Shown here one piece after another: positions 24,520 through 31,938 of a stretch of DNA of 64,000 bases. Source of the DNA: JACCTU01 sp963788055 (GTDB lineage: Bacteria; Actinomycetota; Thermoleophilia; Gaiellales; Gaiellaceae). Numbering within the stretch: position 1 is the stretch's first letter; each line of letters begins with the position of its first letter. A program made the position numbers and the translations under genes. The stretch is taken from NCBI GenBank assembly GCA_963788055.1, contig CAWBFA010000002.1:62001-126000 (forward strand). Direction: 5' to 3'. The notes below the pieces were generated by a model. It was not told the origin of the DNA. It saw only the letters and a program-made list of their open reading frames with translations, and did no database searches.

Positions 24520-25882
24520 GTTTAGCCGAGTCCTCGTCGCGAACCGCGGCGAGGTCGCGGTGCGCGTGATCCGCGCGCTGCACGAGCTCGGGGTCGAGGC
24601 GGTCGCCGTCTACTCGACCGCGGACAAGGACGCGATGCACGTGCGGATGGCCGACCGGGCCGTCTGCATCGGACCACCGGCCGCGAGCGAGAGCTACCTG
24701 CGCATCCCGAGCGTCGTCGCGGCGGCCGAGACGACCGGCTGCGAGGCAGTCCATCCGGGCTGGGGCTTCCTCGCGGAAAGCCCCGCTTTCGTCACCGCGT
24801 GCGAGGAGAACGACCTCGTTTTCGTTGGTCCCGACGCCGAGGTGATGGCGCGCATGGGCGACAAGACGCAGGCGAAGGCCGCGCTGCGCGACGCCGGAGT
24901 CCCGCTCGTCCCGGGAACCGAAGGCGCCGCGACACTGCACGAGGCGCGTGGCGCGGCAGCGGACGTCGGCTATCCGATCCTTCTCAAGCCGAGCGCCGGC
25001 GGCGGTGGAAAGGGCATGCGGCTGGTGACGGACCCCGACGAGCTCGACGACGCGTACGCGAGCGCGTCGGGGGAGGCGCAGGCCGCGTTCGGCGACGGGA
25101 GCCTCTACGTCGAGAAGGCGGTCAAGCCCGCCCGCCACGTCGAGGTCCAGGTGCTCTGCGACGACCACGGCAACGTGCTCACGCTCGGCGAGCGCGAGTG
25201 TTCGATTCAACGGCGTCATCAGAAGCTCGTCGAGGAGTCGCCGTCGCCGGCGCTCGATCCGGACACGAGGGAGGCGATGGAGGAGGCGACGGAGCGCGCC
25301 TGTCGGGCGATCGGCTACCTGAACGCCGGCACGTTCGAGTTCCTGCTCGGGCCGGATCGAAGCTTCTACTTCATCGAGCTGAACTGCCGCCTGCAGGTCG
25401 AGCATCCCGTCAGCGAGCTCGTGACGGGGATCGACATCGTGCGGGAGCAGCTGCGCATCGCCGCGGGCGAGCCTCTCGTCATGACCGGGCGAGCCCCGCG
25501 GAGCGGGCACGCGATCGAGCTGCGGATCAACGCGGAGGACCCGTCGCGCGGCTTCCTGCCGGCGCCCGGGACGATCGAGCGCTTTCGGCCGCCGCTCGGC
25601 CCGTTCGACCGCGTCGACACGTGCGTCGAGGACGGAACCGTCGTCCCGCCGCACTACGACTCGCTCATCGCAAAGGTGATCGTGTGGGACGCGGACCGGC
25701 CTGCCGCGATCGCGCGTGCGCTGCGTGCGCTTGGCGAGCTCGAGGTCCGCGGTGTCCCGACGACGCGCGAGGCGGCGATCGACATCCTGCGTAGCGAGGA
25801 GTTCCAGCGGGGCGACTACTCGACGACGTTCCTGGAAGAAGCCGGCGCACGTCTTCCGGCCCTGAGCAGGACGCACGAATGA
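24500..25882 (+). CDS. accC: Biotin carboxylase subunit
   Basis: ATP-grasp enzyme that carboxylates biotin on BCCP for acetyl-CoA or related acyl-CoA carboxylases. The 460-residue product has the biotin carboxylase N domain (SRVLVANRGEVAVRVIRALHELG, HPGWGFLAE), the ATP-grasp Gly-rich loop PSAGGGGKGMRLV, EKAVKPARHVEVQVL, ECSIQRRHQKLVEESPSP, and ELNCRLQVEHPVSELVTGIDIV with the catalytic Arg/Glu. It lacks a biotinyl domain, which the upstream fusion supplies. The usual start context (MFSRVLVANRGE) is replaced by MTSGDPLFSRV, the first seven residues coming from the structured repeat. Co-directional with the fusion gene after 144 nt. Confidence 0.96.
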   Translation: MTSGDPLFSRVLVANRGEVAVRVIRALHELGVEAVAVYSTADKDAMHVRMADRAVCIGPPAASESYLRIPSVVAAAETTGCEAVHPGWGFLAESPAFVTACEENDLVFVGPDAEVMARMGDKTQAKAALRDAGVPLVPGTEGAATLHEARGAAADVGYPILLKPSAGGGGKGMRLVTDPDELDDAYASASGEAQAAFGDGSLYVEKAVKPARHVEVQVLCDDHGNVLTLGERECSIQRRHQKLVEESPSPALDPDTREAMEEATERACRAIGYLNAGTFEFLLGPDRSFYFIELNCRLQVEHPVSELVTGIDIVREQLRIAAGEPLVMTGRAPRSGHAIELRINAEDPSRGFLPAPGTIERFRPPLGPFDRVDTCVEDGTVVPPHYDSLIAKVIVWDADRPAAIARALRALGELEVRGVPTTREAAIDILRSEEFQRGDYSTTFLEEAGARLPALSRTHE

Positions 25883-26184
25883 ACGCGTACGAGCTCACCG
25901 GACCGGGCGGCACGATCACGATCACTCCGGCCGCGCTGACGCAGCTCGTCGTGCGCGCCGCCGAGCATGTCGACGGCGCACGGGTGCGGCGGCCCCGCCG
26001 CGGGCTCGAGATCGAGTTCGAGGACGGCCACGCGCGGGTCGAGCTCGAGCTCGCAGCGCGGTTCGGGCTCGTGCTCCCCGATCTCGCGCGCGAAGTGCAG
26101 GAGCGGGTGAGCGGCACGCTCCAGGGCATGTGCGGGCTCGTCGTCGAGGCGGTCGACGTCTCGGTCGAGGAGCTCGAGGGCTGA
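25879..26184 (+). CDS. Asp23/Gls24 family envelope stress protein
   Basis: A 101-residue protein of the Asp23/Gls24 family: GGTITITPAALTQLVVRAAEHVDGARV, a beta-rich centre, and the C-terminal VQERVSGTLQGMCGLVVEAVDVSVEEL, typical of the family's last helix and strand. In Gram-positives these proteins associate with the membrane via AmaP and respond to cell-wall or alkaline stress. Located between accC and nusB, a widespread conserved position (yqhY-like). ATG 25879 overlaps the accC stop, and its own TGA overlaps the nusB ATG by one base. Confidence 0.88.
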   Translation: MNAYELTGPGGTITITPAALTQLVVRAAEHVDGARVRRPRRGLEIEFEDGHARVELELAARFGLVLPDLAREVQERVSGTLQGMCGLVVEAVDVSVEELEG

Positions 26185-26564
26185 TGCCCGCCGGTCGCCG
26201 CGCTGCGCGACGCACCGCGTTGTTCCTTCTGTACCAGTGGGACGTCACGGGCCAGCCGCTCGCGTCGCTCCACGAGGGCGAGGTCGACGAGTACGCGCGC
26301 TCGCTTGCAGAGTCCGTCGCGGCCCGGGCCCCGGAGCTCGACGCATTGATCACCGAGGCGGCCGAAGGCTGGACCGCCGACCGGCTCGGCGCGGTCGAGC
26401 GGAACGTGCTGCGGATCGCGGTGCAGGAGCTCGAGTCGGGCGACGTGCCCGAGCCGGTCGCGATCGACGAGGCCGTCGGGCTTGCGAAGCGCTACGCGAG
26501 CGACGAGGCGGGGCGCCTCGTCAACGGGATCCTCGGTCGGATCCAGCGCGAGCGCGCAGCCTGA
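26184..26564 (+). CDS. nusB: Transcription antitermination factor NusB
   Basis: RNA-binding all-helical protein that with NusE recognises boxA in rRNA leaders. The 126-residue sequence starts with RRAARRTALFLLYQWDVTG and contains GWTADRLGAVERNVLRIAVQELESG and the signature AIDEAVGLAKRYASDEAGRLVNGILGRI. ATG 26184 overlaps the Asp23 gene stop (TGATG) and gives the normal N terminus. Its 3' end abuts the remnant of an antisense gene. Confidence 0.95.
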   Translation: MPAGRRAARRTALFLLYQWDVTGQPLASLHEGEVDEYARSLAESVAARAPELDALITEAAEGWTADRLGAVERNVLRIAVQELESGDVPEPVAIDEAVGLAKRYASDEAGRLVNGILGRIQRERAA

Positions 26565-26570
26565 GCTCGT

Positions 26571-26637
26571 CCATCACCGTGATGATCACCGTGTCGAAGG
26601 CCTGGGAGCCCACGATGCGCCGCAGCGTCTGCGCCAT
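26571..26637 (-). pseudogene. 5' remnant resembling an ion-channel N terminus
   Basis: Reading from ATG 26637 on the minus strand gives MAQTLRRIVGSQAFDTVIIT and then VM before the frame runs into nusB antisense sequence. The pattern (R-R-I-V-x-S-x-x-F-x-x-x-I-I-x-V) resembles the cytoplasmic helix and start of S1 in voltage-gated cation channel proteins of bacteria. A TATCGT hexamer lies 8 nt upstream on the same strand, the geometry of leaderless promoters here. It looks like the 5' stub of a deleted gene. With only ~22 codons the identification is tentative. Confidence 0.35.
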
Positions 26638-26649
26638 GGGGCGGGACGA

Positions 26650-26655
26650 TACGCT
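26650..26655 (+). promoter_or_regulatory. Candidate -10 (TACGCT) before small coiled-coil gene
   Basis: TACGCT ends 6 nt before ATG 26662; no Shine-Dalgarno sequence is present. It would drive the small gene and the coupled prenyl synthase. Confidence 0.45.
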
Positions 26656-26661
26656 GCGCGA

Positions 26662-26862
26662 ATGAGCGCCGAAGAGAGCCTGCAGCGCGCCGAAAGCCTG
26701 CTCGACCGCCTCGAAGCCGCCCGCGCGCGGCTGGAGGCGACCGAGGAGCCGGAGGCGGCGCTCGAGATCCTCGGCGAGCTCTCGGAGATCGCGCGCGAGG
26801 TCGAGGCGGAGATCCAACGGGCGAAGCGCGAGGCCGAGGCCGAGTCGGATGCTGAGCGTTGA
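26662..26862 (+). CDS. Small helical protein, XseB-like in size and position
   Basis: Encodes 66 residues, almost entirely charged helix (EESLQRAESLLDRLEAARARLE ... ELSEIAREVEAEIQRAKREAEAE). In many bacteria the gene before ispA is xseB, the exonuclease VII small subunit, which has a similar length and coiled-coil character. The usual xseB core (LEEIVxxLE.GxLxLEExxxxYExG) is not clearly present, and no xseA lies upstream. I therefore treat the XseB identity as possible only. It overlaps the prenyl synthase start by 14 nt. Confidence 0.6.
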   Translation: MSAEESLQRAESLLDRLEAARARLEATEEPEAALEILGELSEIAREVEAEIQRAKREAEAESDAER

Positions 26863-27607
26863 CGAGCTCCGGGCGCTGGTCGAAGAGGCGCTCGCCGAGC
26901 TGAGCCCGGCCGGGCCGGCGGGCCTCGACGAGGCGTTTCGTTACGCGCTCGAGGGCGGCGGGAAGCGGATCCGGCCCGTGCTCTGCCTCGCAGTCGGTGA
27001 GGCGATCGGCGCCGAGCCCGAGGAGATGCTCCCCGCCGCTTGCGCGATCGAGCTCGTGCATTCGTTCTCGCTCGTGCACGACGACCTGCCGGCGCTCGAC
27101 GACGACGACACGCGGCGAGGCAGGCCGAGCACGTGGGCGCAGTTCGGCGAGGGCGTCGCGGTGCTGGCGGGCGACGCGCTTCTCGTCGAGGCGTTCCGGT
27201 TGGCGCTCTCGTACGAGACGTCGGCGGTCGCGCACGAGCTCGCGGACGCGACGCTCGGGATGATCGGCGGCCAGTACCTCGACGTGACGGGCTCGGCCGA
27301 CGACGTTGTGGCGCTGAACCGCCTGAAGACCGGGAGGCTGTTCGAAGCCTCGGTCGCGCTTGCGCTGGCGGTTCGCGGGGCGGAGCCGCAGACGTGGCCC
27401 GCCTTCGCGCAAGAGGTCGGGACGCTCTTCCAGCTCGTCGACGACCTCCTCGACGGGGACGGATACGTGCTCGTCCACGGCGAGCAGGCGACGCGCCGTC
27501 GCGCCGACGACGCAGCCGAGCGTGCGCTCACCGCGCTCGCCGAGCTCGACGCCGATACGAGCGTCCTCAGTGGCCTGGTCGAGGGGCTCGTCACGCGCTC
27601 GGCCTGA
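26849..27607 (+). CDS. Polyprenyl diphosphate synthase (farnesyl/geranylgeranyl type)
   Basis: Trans-isoprenyl diphosphate synthase, 252 residues. The first Asp-rich motif is HDDLPALDDDDTRRGRPS (DDxxxxD class with the usual Arg pair), preceded by GGGKRIRPVLCLAVGEA for IPP binding. GGQYLDVTG, LKTGRLFEASVALA and the second Asp-rich motif FQLVDDLLD follow. It is shorter than IspA (~295), truncated at the C terminus after the active-site helices. Chain length cannot be set from sequence alone. The usual partner dxs is absent; after a small gene the locus is broken by a repeat and the convergent MMPL gene. Confidence 0.88.
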   Translation: MLSVDELRALVEEALAELSPAGPAGLDEAFRYALEGGGKRIRPVLCLAVGEAIGAEPEEMLPAACAIELVHSFSLVHDDLPALDDDDTRRGRPSTWAQFGEGVAVLAGDALLVEAFRLALSYETSAVAHELADATLGMIGGQYLDVTGSADDVVALNRLKTGRLFEASVALALAVRGAEPQTWPAFAQEVGTLFQLVDDLLDGDGYVLVHGEQATRRRADDAAERALTALAELDADTSVLSGLVEGLVTRSA

Positions 27608-27637
27608 TCCGTCCGACCCGGCCCTCACTCTGGGGAC

Positions 27638-27844
27638 ATGGCGATCGACCAAGCGCTCCTGCTCGAGCTCGACGCGCATCCGAGCGCGACCACGGAGGAA
27701 CTGCAGGACGCCTTGCAGGGCGCTGCGCCGCTGGCGGCCGTCGCGCGGTGGCTCCGCGCCCACGAAGGCTGGCTCGTCGTCCGCGAGGCCGCCGGCTGGC
27801 GGCTCTCCTCGCAGGGCGAGGGCTTCCTGGCCGCCCTCGATTAG
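27638..27844 (+). CDS. Small winged-helix-like protein
   Basis: Encodes 68 residues. The pattern helix (AIDQALLLELDAHPSATTEELQDAL), helix (AAVARWLRAHEG), beta-hairpin (WLVVREAAGWRLSSQGEGFLAAL) matches a minimal winged helix such as those found in MarR/PadR-type domains. There is no other domain, so it could be a small DNA-binding protein or a protein-interaction module. A short GGGGA precedes the ATG. Its TAG stop is the first element of a family 1 repeat. Confidence 0.65.
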   Translation: MAIDQALLLELDAHPSATTEELQDALQGAAPLAAVARWLRAHEGWLVVREAAGWRLSSQGEGFLAALD

Positions 27845-27942
27845 TTGGTCCGCAGCGTCGCGAATCCGCTAGCGCGGATCCGCGACGCGCGAAGATCCCT
27901 AAAGGCGGCCGCTTCGCGGCCGCGGCCGCAGCGTCCTTTCAG
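27842..27942 (+). repeat. Double-hairpin repeat, family 1, copy A
   Basis: Begins at the TAG of the upstream gene. Hairpin 1: TCGCGAATCCGC (27858-27869) with GCGGATCCGCGA (27874-27885), one mismatch in 12. Hairpin 2: GGCGGCCGC (27904-27912) with GCGGCCGC (27916-27923). Separated by CCCTAAA. Lies between convergent genes, so a bidirectional 3'-end role is plausible. Confidence 0.8.
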
Positions 27943-27959
27943 CGCGCCCTTTGCCCGAG

Positions 27960-30248
27960 TTAGCCCGGGCCCGTCGCTTCGGCTGGGCGCTCGATGTCGG
28001 GCCTGACCACGGGCTCGCGGTCGTGCGGCGGCTCGATCGTGATGTCGGGCAGGACGCGGTCGAGCCAGCGCGGCATGTACCACGCCTTCTCGCCCAGGAG
28101 CGTCAGGAACGCGGGGACGAGCGTCATCCGCATAAGCAGCGCGTCGGTCAGGATCGCGATCGAGAGCAGCAGCCCGAATTCCTTCGAGATGCGGTCGGGG
28201 GTCAGAATGAAGGCCGCGAAGACCGTGCCCATGATGAGCGCGGCAGCGACGATGACGCGGCCGATCGCGGCGATCCCGTGCTCCACGGCCAACTTGGTCT
28301 TCAGCCCGTGGACGTGCTCCTCCCGGATGCGGCTCATCAGAAAGACCATGTAGTCCATCGAGAGCCCGAACAGGATCGCGAACGCGATCGGCGGCACGAA
28401 CGTCTCGATCGGGCCGGTCCGATCGAGACCCGTCAGCCCGAGCAGGTGGCCCTCCTGGACGACGAGCGTGAGCACGCCGAAGCCGACGAACGCCGAGAGG
28501 ATCGTGGTGATCGCCGCCGTCAGGGAGATGACGATCGACCGGAACGCCATCGCGAGCACGATGAAGGTGACGCCGATCACATAGAGCAGGAAGATCGGCA
28601 ACCGCTCCATGATCCGGTCGGCAATGTCCGCGAACGCGGCCGTCAAGCCCGAGACGTAGGCGATCGCGTCGCCCCTCTCGGTTGCCGCCGGGATCACGTC
28701 GTCGCGCAGGCGGTGGACCAGCTGGGCGGTCTTCTCGTCCTGGGGCGCGAAGTCGGGGGTCACGAACACGATCGCGACCGTCTTCTCGTCGTTGAACTGC
28801 GGCTCACCGGCCGACGCCACCCCCGGCAGGTCGCGGACGCGGTCGTAGATCCGCTCCGGGGCCTGCGCGTCGCCGTTGACGTCGACGACGATCGGGATGG
28901 GACCGTTGAAACCGGGGCCGAAGCCCTCCGCGAGCAGGTCGTACGCCCGGCGCGCCGTCTGCTCCTTCGGTTGCGTGCCCTGGTCGGACGCACCGAGCTG
29001 CACGAGGGCAGAGGTTGCCGCGAGGGTGACGATCACGAGCAGCACGACGATGAACACCGCGCGCGCGTGCCCGGTGACGAACCTGCCCCAGCGGGCGACG
29101 AGCGTCTTCTCACGCGCCGCCTCGCCCTCGTCCAGCGGCCGGAGGAAGGGGACCTTCAGCCGGTCGACCTTGTGTCCGAGCATCCTCAGGACTGCGAGGA
29201 GCAGCGAGTTCGCGATCAGGACCGTCGTCAGCACTCCGAGCGCGCTGCCAATGCCGAGCTTCGTCACGAAGTCCAGGCCGAAGAAGGCGAGCCCGGTGAC
29301 CGAGATCGCGACGGTGACTCCGGCGAAGACCACGGCCCTGCCGGCGGACGCGCCCGCCTCGGAGGCGGCGTCGACGGGCGAGAGGCCTTCGTGCAGAAGC
29401 TGCCGGAAGCGCGTGACGATGAAGAGCGAGTAGTCGATGCCGACGCCGAGGCCGATCATCGAGACGAGCAGCGGGGTGATCGTGTTGATGTCGGTGAGCC
29501 CGGCGAGGATGAAGAGCAGCAAGAACGCCGTGGCGAGCGCGGTGAGCGCGAGCGCGATCGGGATCATCCCCGCGACCACGGTGCGGAAGACGACGAGCAG
29601 GACGATGAGCGCCGCGAACAGGCCGAGCAGCTCCTGCGGTCCCTGCTCGATCGGTGGGAACTCGGCGTCGCCGTTGAACTCGGCCTCCACGCCGGCGGGA
29701 GCGACCGTCTCGCGGACGTCGTCCTCGACGGCAACGACGGCCTCGCGGTCCTTTGCGAAGATCACCCGGTCGAACTGAGCCTCCGCATACGCGATTCGGC
29801 CGTCGTCCGAGAAGGTGTTCTCGTCGAACGGATCGCTGACGCTCTCGATTCCCGCCTTGTCCTTGGTCGCCTTGAACTTTGCGGTCTTGAGCTCTGCGAT
29901 CGCCCGCTCGATCGCCGCCTTGCGCTCCGGCGTGTCGAGGCGCTCACCTGGCGGCGCGGCGAAGACGAGGTTCAGCACACCGCCTTGCTCGGACGCGAAC
30001 TCGGCTTCGATCAGGTCCGTCGCCTTCTGCGTGTCCGATCCGGGAATGTCGAACTCGTCCTTGAGGCTTCCGCCGACCGTAGCGACGAGGACGACGAGGA
30101 CGATGATGATGCCGACCCAGCCGGAGATCACCCGCCACGGATGCGACGCGCACATGCGTGCCCAGCGCGCGAGCCCGCCGGTCGCAAGACGTTCGTGCGC
30201 CGACTGCCGTTCCGACGCATGATCCGCTTCCCGGTTGTGCTCAGTCAT
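27960..30248 (-). CDS. MMPL-family (RND superfamily) membrane transporter
   Basis: A 762-residue MmpL-type transporter with the duplicated RND layout: a membrane helix at ~38-58, an extracytoplasmic domain (~60-205), five helices (~207-365, with GVGIDYSLFIVTRFRQLL), a second helix at ~395-415, a second porter domain (~420-550) and five C-terminal helices (with FGLSMDYMVFLMSRIREEH). The two GxxxDY segments are the proton-relay regions. Substrates in relatives are lipids, siderophores or drugs; none can be named here. It is antisense to its neighbours, with a GGGAGGCGGGAG Shine-Dalgarno before ATG 30248. The long open frame on the opposite strand is a GC-composition shadow. Confidence 0.92.
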   Translation of the reverse strand: MTEHNREADHASERQSAHERLATGGLARWARMCASHPWRVISGWVGIIIVLVVLVATVGGSLKDEFDIPGSDTQKATDLIEAEFASEQGGVLNLVFAAPPGERLDTPERKAAIERAIAELKTAKFKATKDKAGIESVSDPFDENTFSDDGRIAYAEAQFDRVIFAKDREAVVAVEDDVRETVAPAGVEAEFNGDAEFPPIEQGPQELLGLFAALIVLLVVFRTVVAGMIPIALALTALATAFLLLFILAGLTDINTITPLLVSMIGLGVGIDYSLFIVTRFRQLLHEGLSPVDAASEAGASAGRAVVFAGVTVAISVTGLAFFGLDFVTKLGIGSALGVLTTVLIANSLLLAVLRMLGHKVDRLKVPFLRPLDEGEAAREKTLVARWGRFVTGHARAVFIVVLLVIVTLAATSALVQLGASDQGTQPKEQTARRAYDLLAEGFGPGFNGPIPIVVDVNGDAQAPERIYDRVRDLPGVASAGEPQFNDEKTVAIVFVTPDFAPQDEKTAQLVHRLRDDVIPAATERGDAIAYVSGLTAAFADIADRIMERLPIFLLYVIGVTFIVLAMAFRSIVISLTAAITTILSAFVGFGVLTLVVQEGHLLGLTGLDRTGPIETFVPPIAFAILFGLSMDYMVFLMSRIREEHVHGLKTKLAVEHGIAAIGRVIVAAALIMGTVFAAFILTPDRISKEFGLLLSIAILTDALLMRMTLVPAFLTLLGEKAWYMPRWLDRVLPDITIEPPHDREPVVRPDIERPAEATGPG

Positions 30249-30302
30249 CGTGCTCCCGCCTCCCTTTGCTTCGACCGGTTTCCACTCTAAAGACCGGCCG
30301 AG

Positions 30303-30328
30303 CGCGCGCGACTCATCGGTCGCGCGCG
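30303..30328. repeat. Perfect inverted repeat in the MMPL/tlyA divergent spacer
   Basis: CGCGCGCGAC (30303-30312) and GTCGCGCGCG (30319-30328), 10-bp arms with a 6-nt loop. It lies between two divergent gene starts, where a terminator is not expected, so an operator or chance GC palindrome are the options. Confidence 0.4.
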
Positions 30329-30404
30329 AGGACGGACTTCGCCTGGAAGACGGCGAGGGTAGCGATTTTCCTCCGCGTCACTACGCTTCCCGCGTGAAGA
30401 AGCG

Positions 30405-31169
30405 GTGAAGAAGCGGCTGGACGTCCTGCTGGTAGAGCGCGGTCTCGCGGAATCGCGGTCGCAGGCGCAGGCCCTCGTGATGGCGGGGCTCGTCCCTGGC
30501 TTCGACAAGCCGGGCACCCAGGTGGACGATGGCACCGAGCTGACGCTCGACCGGCCGCCTCGGTTCGTCTCGCGCGGCGGTGAGAAGCTCGCGCACGCGC
30601 TCGACGTTCTCGCCGTCGACGTCCGCGGTCGCGATGCGCTCGACGTCGGCGCGTCGACGGGCGGCTTCACGGATGTGCTCCTCCAATGGGGCGCCGCGCG
30701 CGTGATCGCGCTCGACGTGGGCTACGGCCAGCTTCACCCACGTCTGCGCGACGATCCGCGCGTCACCGTGCTCGAACGGACGAACGCGCGCGAGGTGCGC
30801 GGGCTGCCGTTCGCCCCCGAGCTCGTCGTCGCCGACGTCTCCTTCATCTCGGTCCGCACGGCGCTCCCGCCGGCGCTCGCGCTCGCCCGGCCGGGCTGGG
30901 AGGCGCTCGTCCTCGTCAAGCCGCAATTCGAGGCGGGGAGGGAGGACGTCGGGAAGGGCGGCGTCGTCCGCGAGCCCCGGACCCACCGCCGCGTCCTCGC
31001 CGAGGTCGCCGACGCCGCGCTCGACTGGGGGGCCGAAACACTGGCGGTCGTAGACTCAGGGCTGCCCGGACCGAAGGGAAACCGTGAGTTCTTCCTCCAC
31101 CTCGCGCACCGCGAGCGCCCCCAGCGCGCCGCCGACCTCGACCGCTGGATCGCCGATGCCGTCGGTTGA
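30405..31169 (+). CDS. tlyA: TlyA family rRNA 2'-O-methyltransferase / hemolysin-like
   Basis: A 254-residue protein with an N-terminal S4 RNA-binding domain (KKRLDVLLVERGLAESRSQAQALVMAGLV, ~1-60) and an FtsJ-type SAM methyltransferase domain: ALDVGASTGGFTDVLLQWGAARVIALDVGYGQL near residue 78, VVADVSFISVR, LVKPQFEAGREDVGKGGVVRE. Mycobacterial TlyA methylates 16S C1409 and 23S C1920 (capreomycin sensitivity). Starts at GTG 30405; an 11-nt tandem copy of the start region lies directly upstream. First gene of the tlyA-nadK-recN chain. Confidence 0.93.
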   Translation: MKKRLDVLLVERGLAESRSQAQALVMAGLVPGFDKPGTQVDDGTELTLDRPPRFVSRGGEKLAHALDVLAVDVRGRDALDVGASTGGFTDVLLQWGAARVIALDVGYGQLHPRLRDDPRVTVLERTNAREVRGLPFAPELVVADVSFISVRTALPPALALARPGWEALVLVKPQFEAGREDVGKGGVVREPRTHRRVLAEVADAALDWGAETLAVVDSGLPGPKGNREFFLHLAHRERPQRAADLDRWIADAVG

Positions 31170-31938
31170 GCGGATCGCGCTCGTCACGCACGGCAAGCCC
31201 GAGACGATCGGGGACGCCGTCGAGCGCGTCGAGGAAGCCGCGCGCGCTGCCGGAGTGGCAATCGTCCCCGCCGGCGAAGCGGATCTGGTCGTCGGGCTCG
31301 GCGGAGACGGGACGATGCTGCGTGCGCTCCAGCAGAGCCTCGACACCGGCGTCCCGGTCTTCGGGATCAACTTCGGCCGAGTGGGCTTCCTGACCGCGGT
31401 CGACGCCGACGGGTTCGAGTCGGGCTTGCAGCGCGCGCTCGCCGGAGACTTCGTCGTCGTCGAGCTGCCGACGCTCGAGGTCGACGTCGGGGGAGAGACG
31501 CACACGGCCGTGAACGACTGCGTCGCGACGAGCTCGACGCTCGGGCGAATGGTCACGGTCGGCTGGTCGGTCGGCGGCGAGGACCTCGGCACGCTCTCAT
31601 GCGACGGTGCGATCGCTGCGACACCTTCGGGCTCGACCGCCTACAACCTCTCGAACGGCGGGCCTGTGCTCGTCTGGGGGCTCGATGCGATGGTCGTGAC
31701 GTTCATCGCGCCGCACTCGCTGCGGGCGCGGCCGCTCGTCGTGCCGCGCTCTTCCGACGTCGTCGTCCAGAACCGCACGCCCGACGTGGCGCTCACCGTC
31801 CTCGCCGACGGTCACCCGGTCGGCGAGCTCGGTTCCGACGGGCGCGTCACGGTCCGGCTCGGCCCGAAGCGCACCCGGCTCGCGACGCTTCCGGAGGTCA
31901 CGTTTTTCACCCGCTACCGCGACACCTTTGCTTCGTAG
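31156..31938 (+). CDS. nadK: NAD kinase
   Basis: ATP or polyphosphate-dependent phosphorylation of NAD to NADP. The 260-residue product has the family GGDGT motif at residues 49-53 (LVVGLGGDGTMLRA), FGINFGRVGFLTAV, VNDCVATSS (variant of the NE/D short motif) and the C-terminal catalytic Gly-rich DGAIAATPSGSTAYNLSNGGPV. ATG 31156 lies inside the end of tlyA (14-nt overlap) and gives the correct N-terminal strand ERIALVTHG. The tlyA-nadK-recN order is widely conserved. Confidence 0.95.
   Translation: MPSVERIALVTHGKPETIGDAVERVEEAARAAGVAIVPAGEADLVVGLGGDGTMLRALQQSLDTGVPVFGINFGRVGFLTAVDADGFESGLQRALAGDFVVVELPTLEVDVGGETHTAVNDCVATSSTLGRMVTVGWSVGGEDLGTLSCDGAIAATPSGSTAYNLSNGGPVLVWGLDAMVVTFIAPHSLRARPLVVPRSSDVVVQNRTPDVALTVLADGHPVGELGSDGRVTVRLGPKRTRLATLPEVTFFTRYRDTFAS

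Noticed and set aside
27951..30290. A 779-codon open frame on the plus strand opposite the MMPL gene
   Set aside because: Its translation is almost all Arg, Asp, Glu and His with no domain, as expected for the antisense of a GC-rich membrane protein gene.
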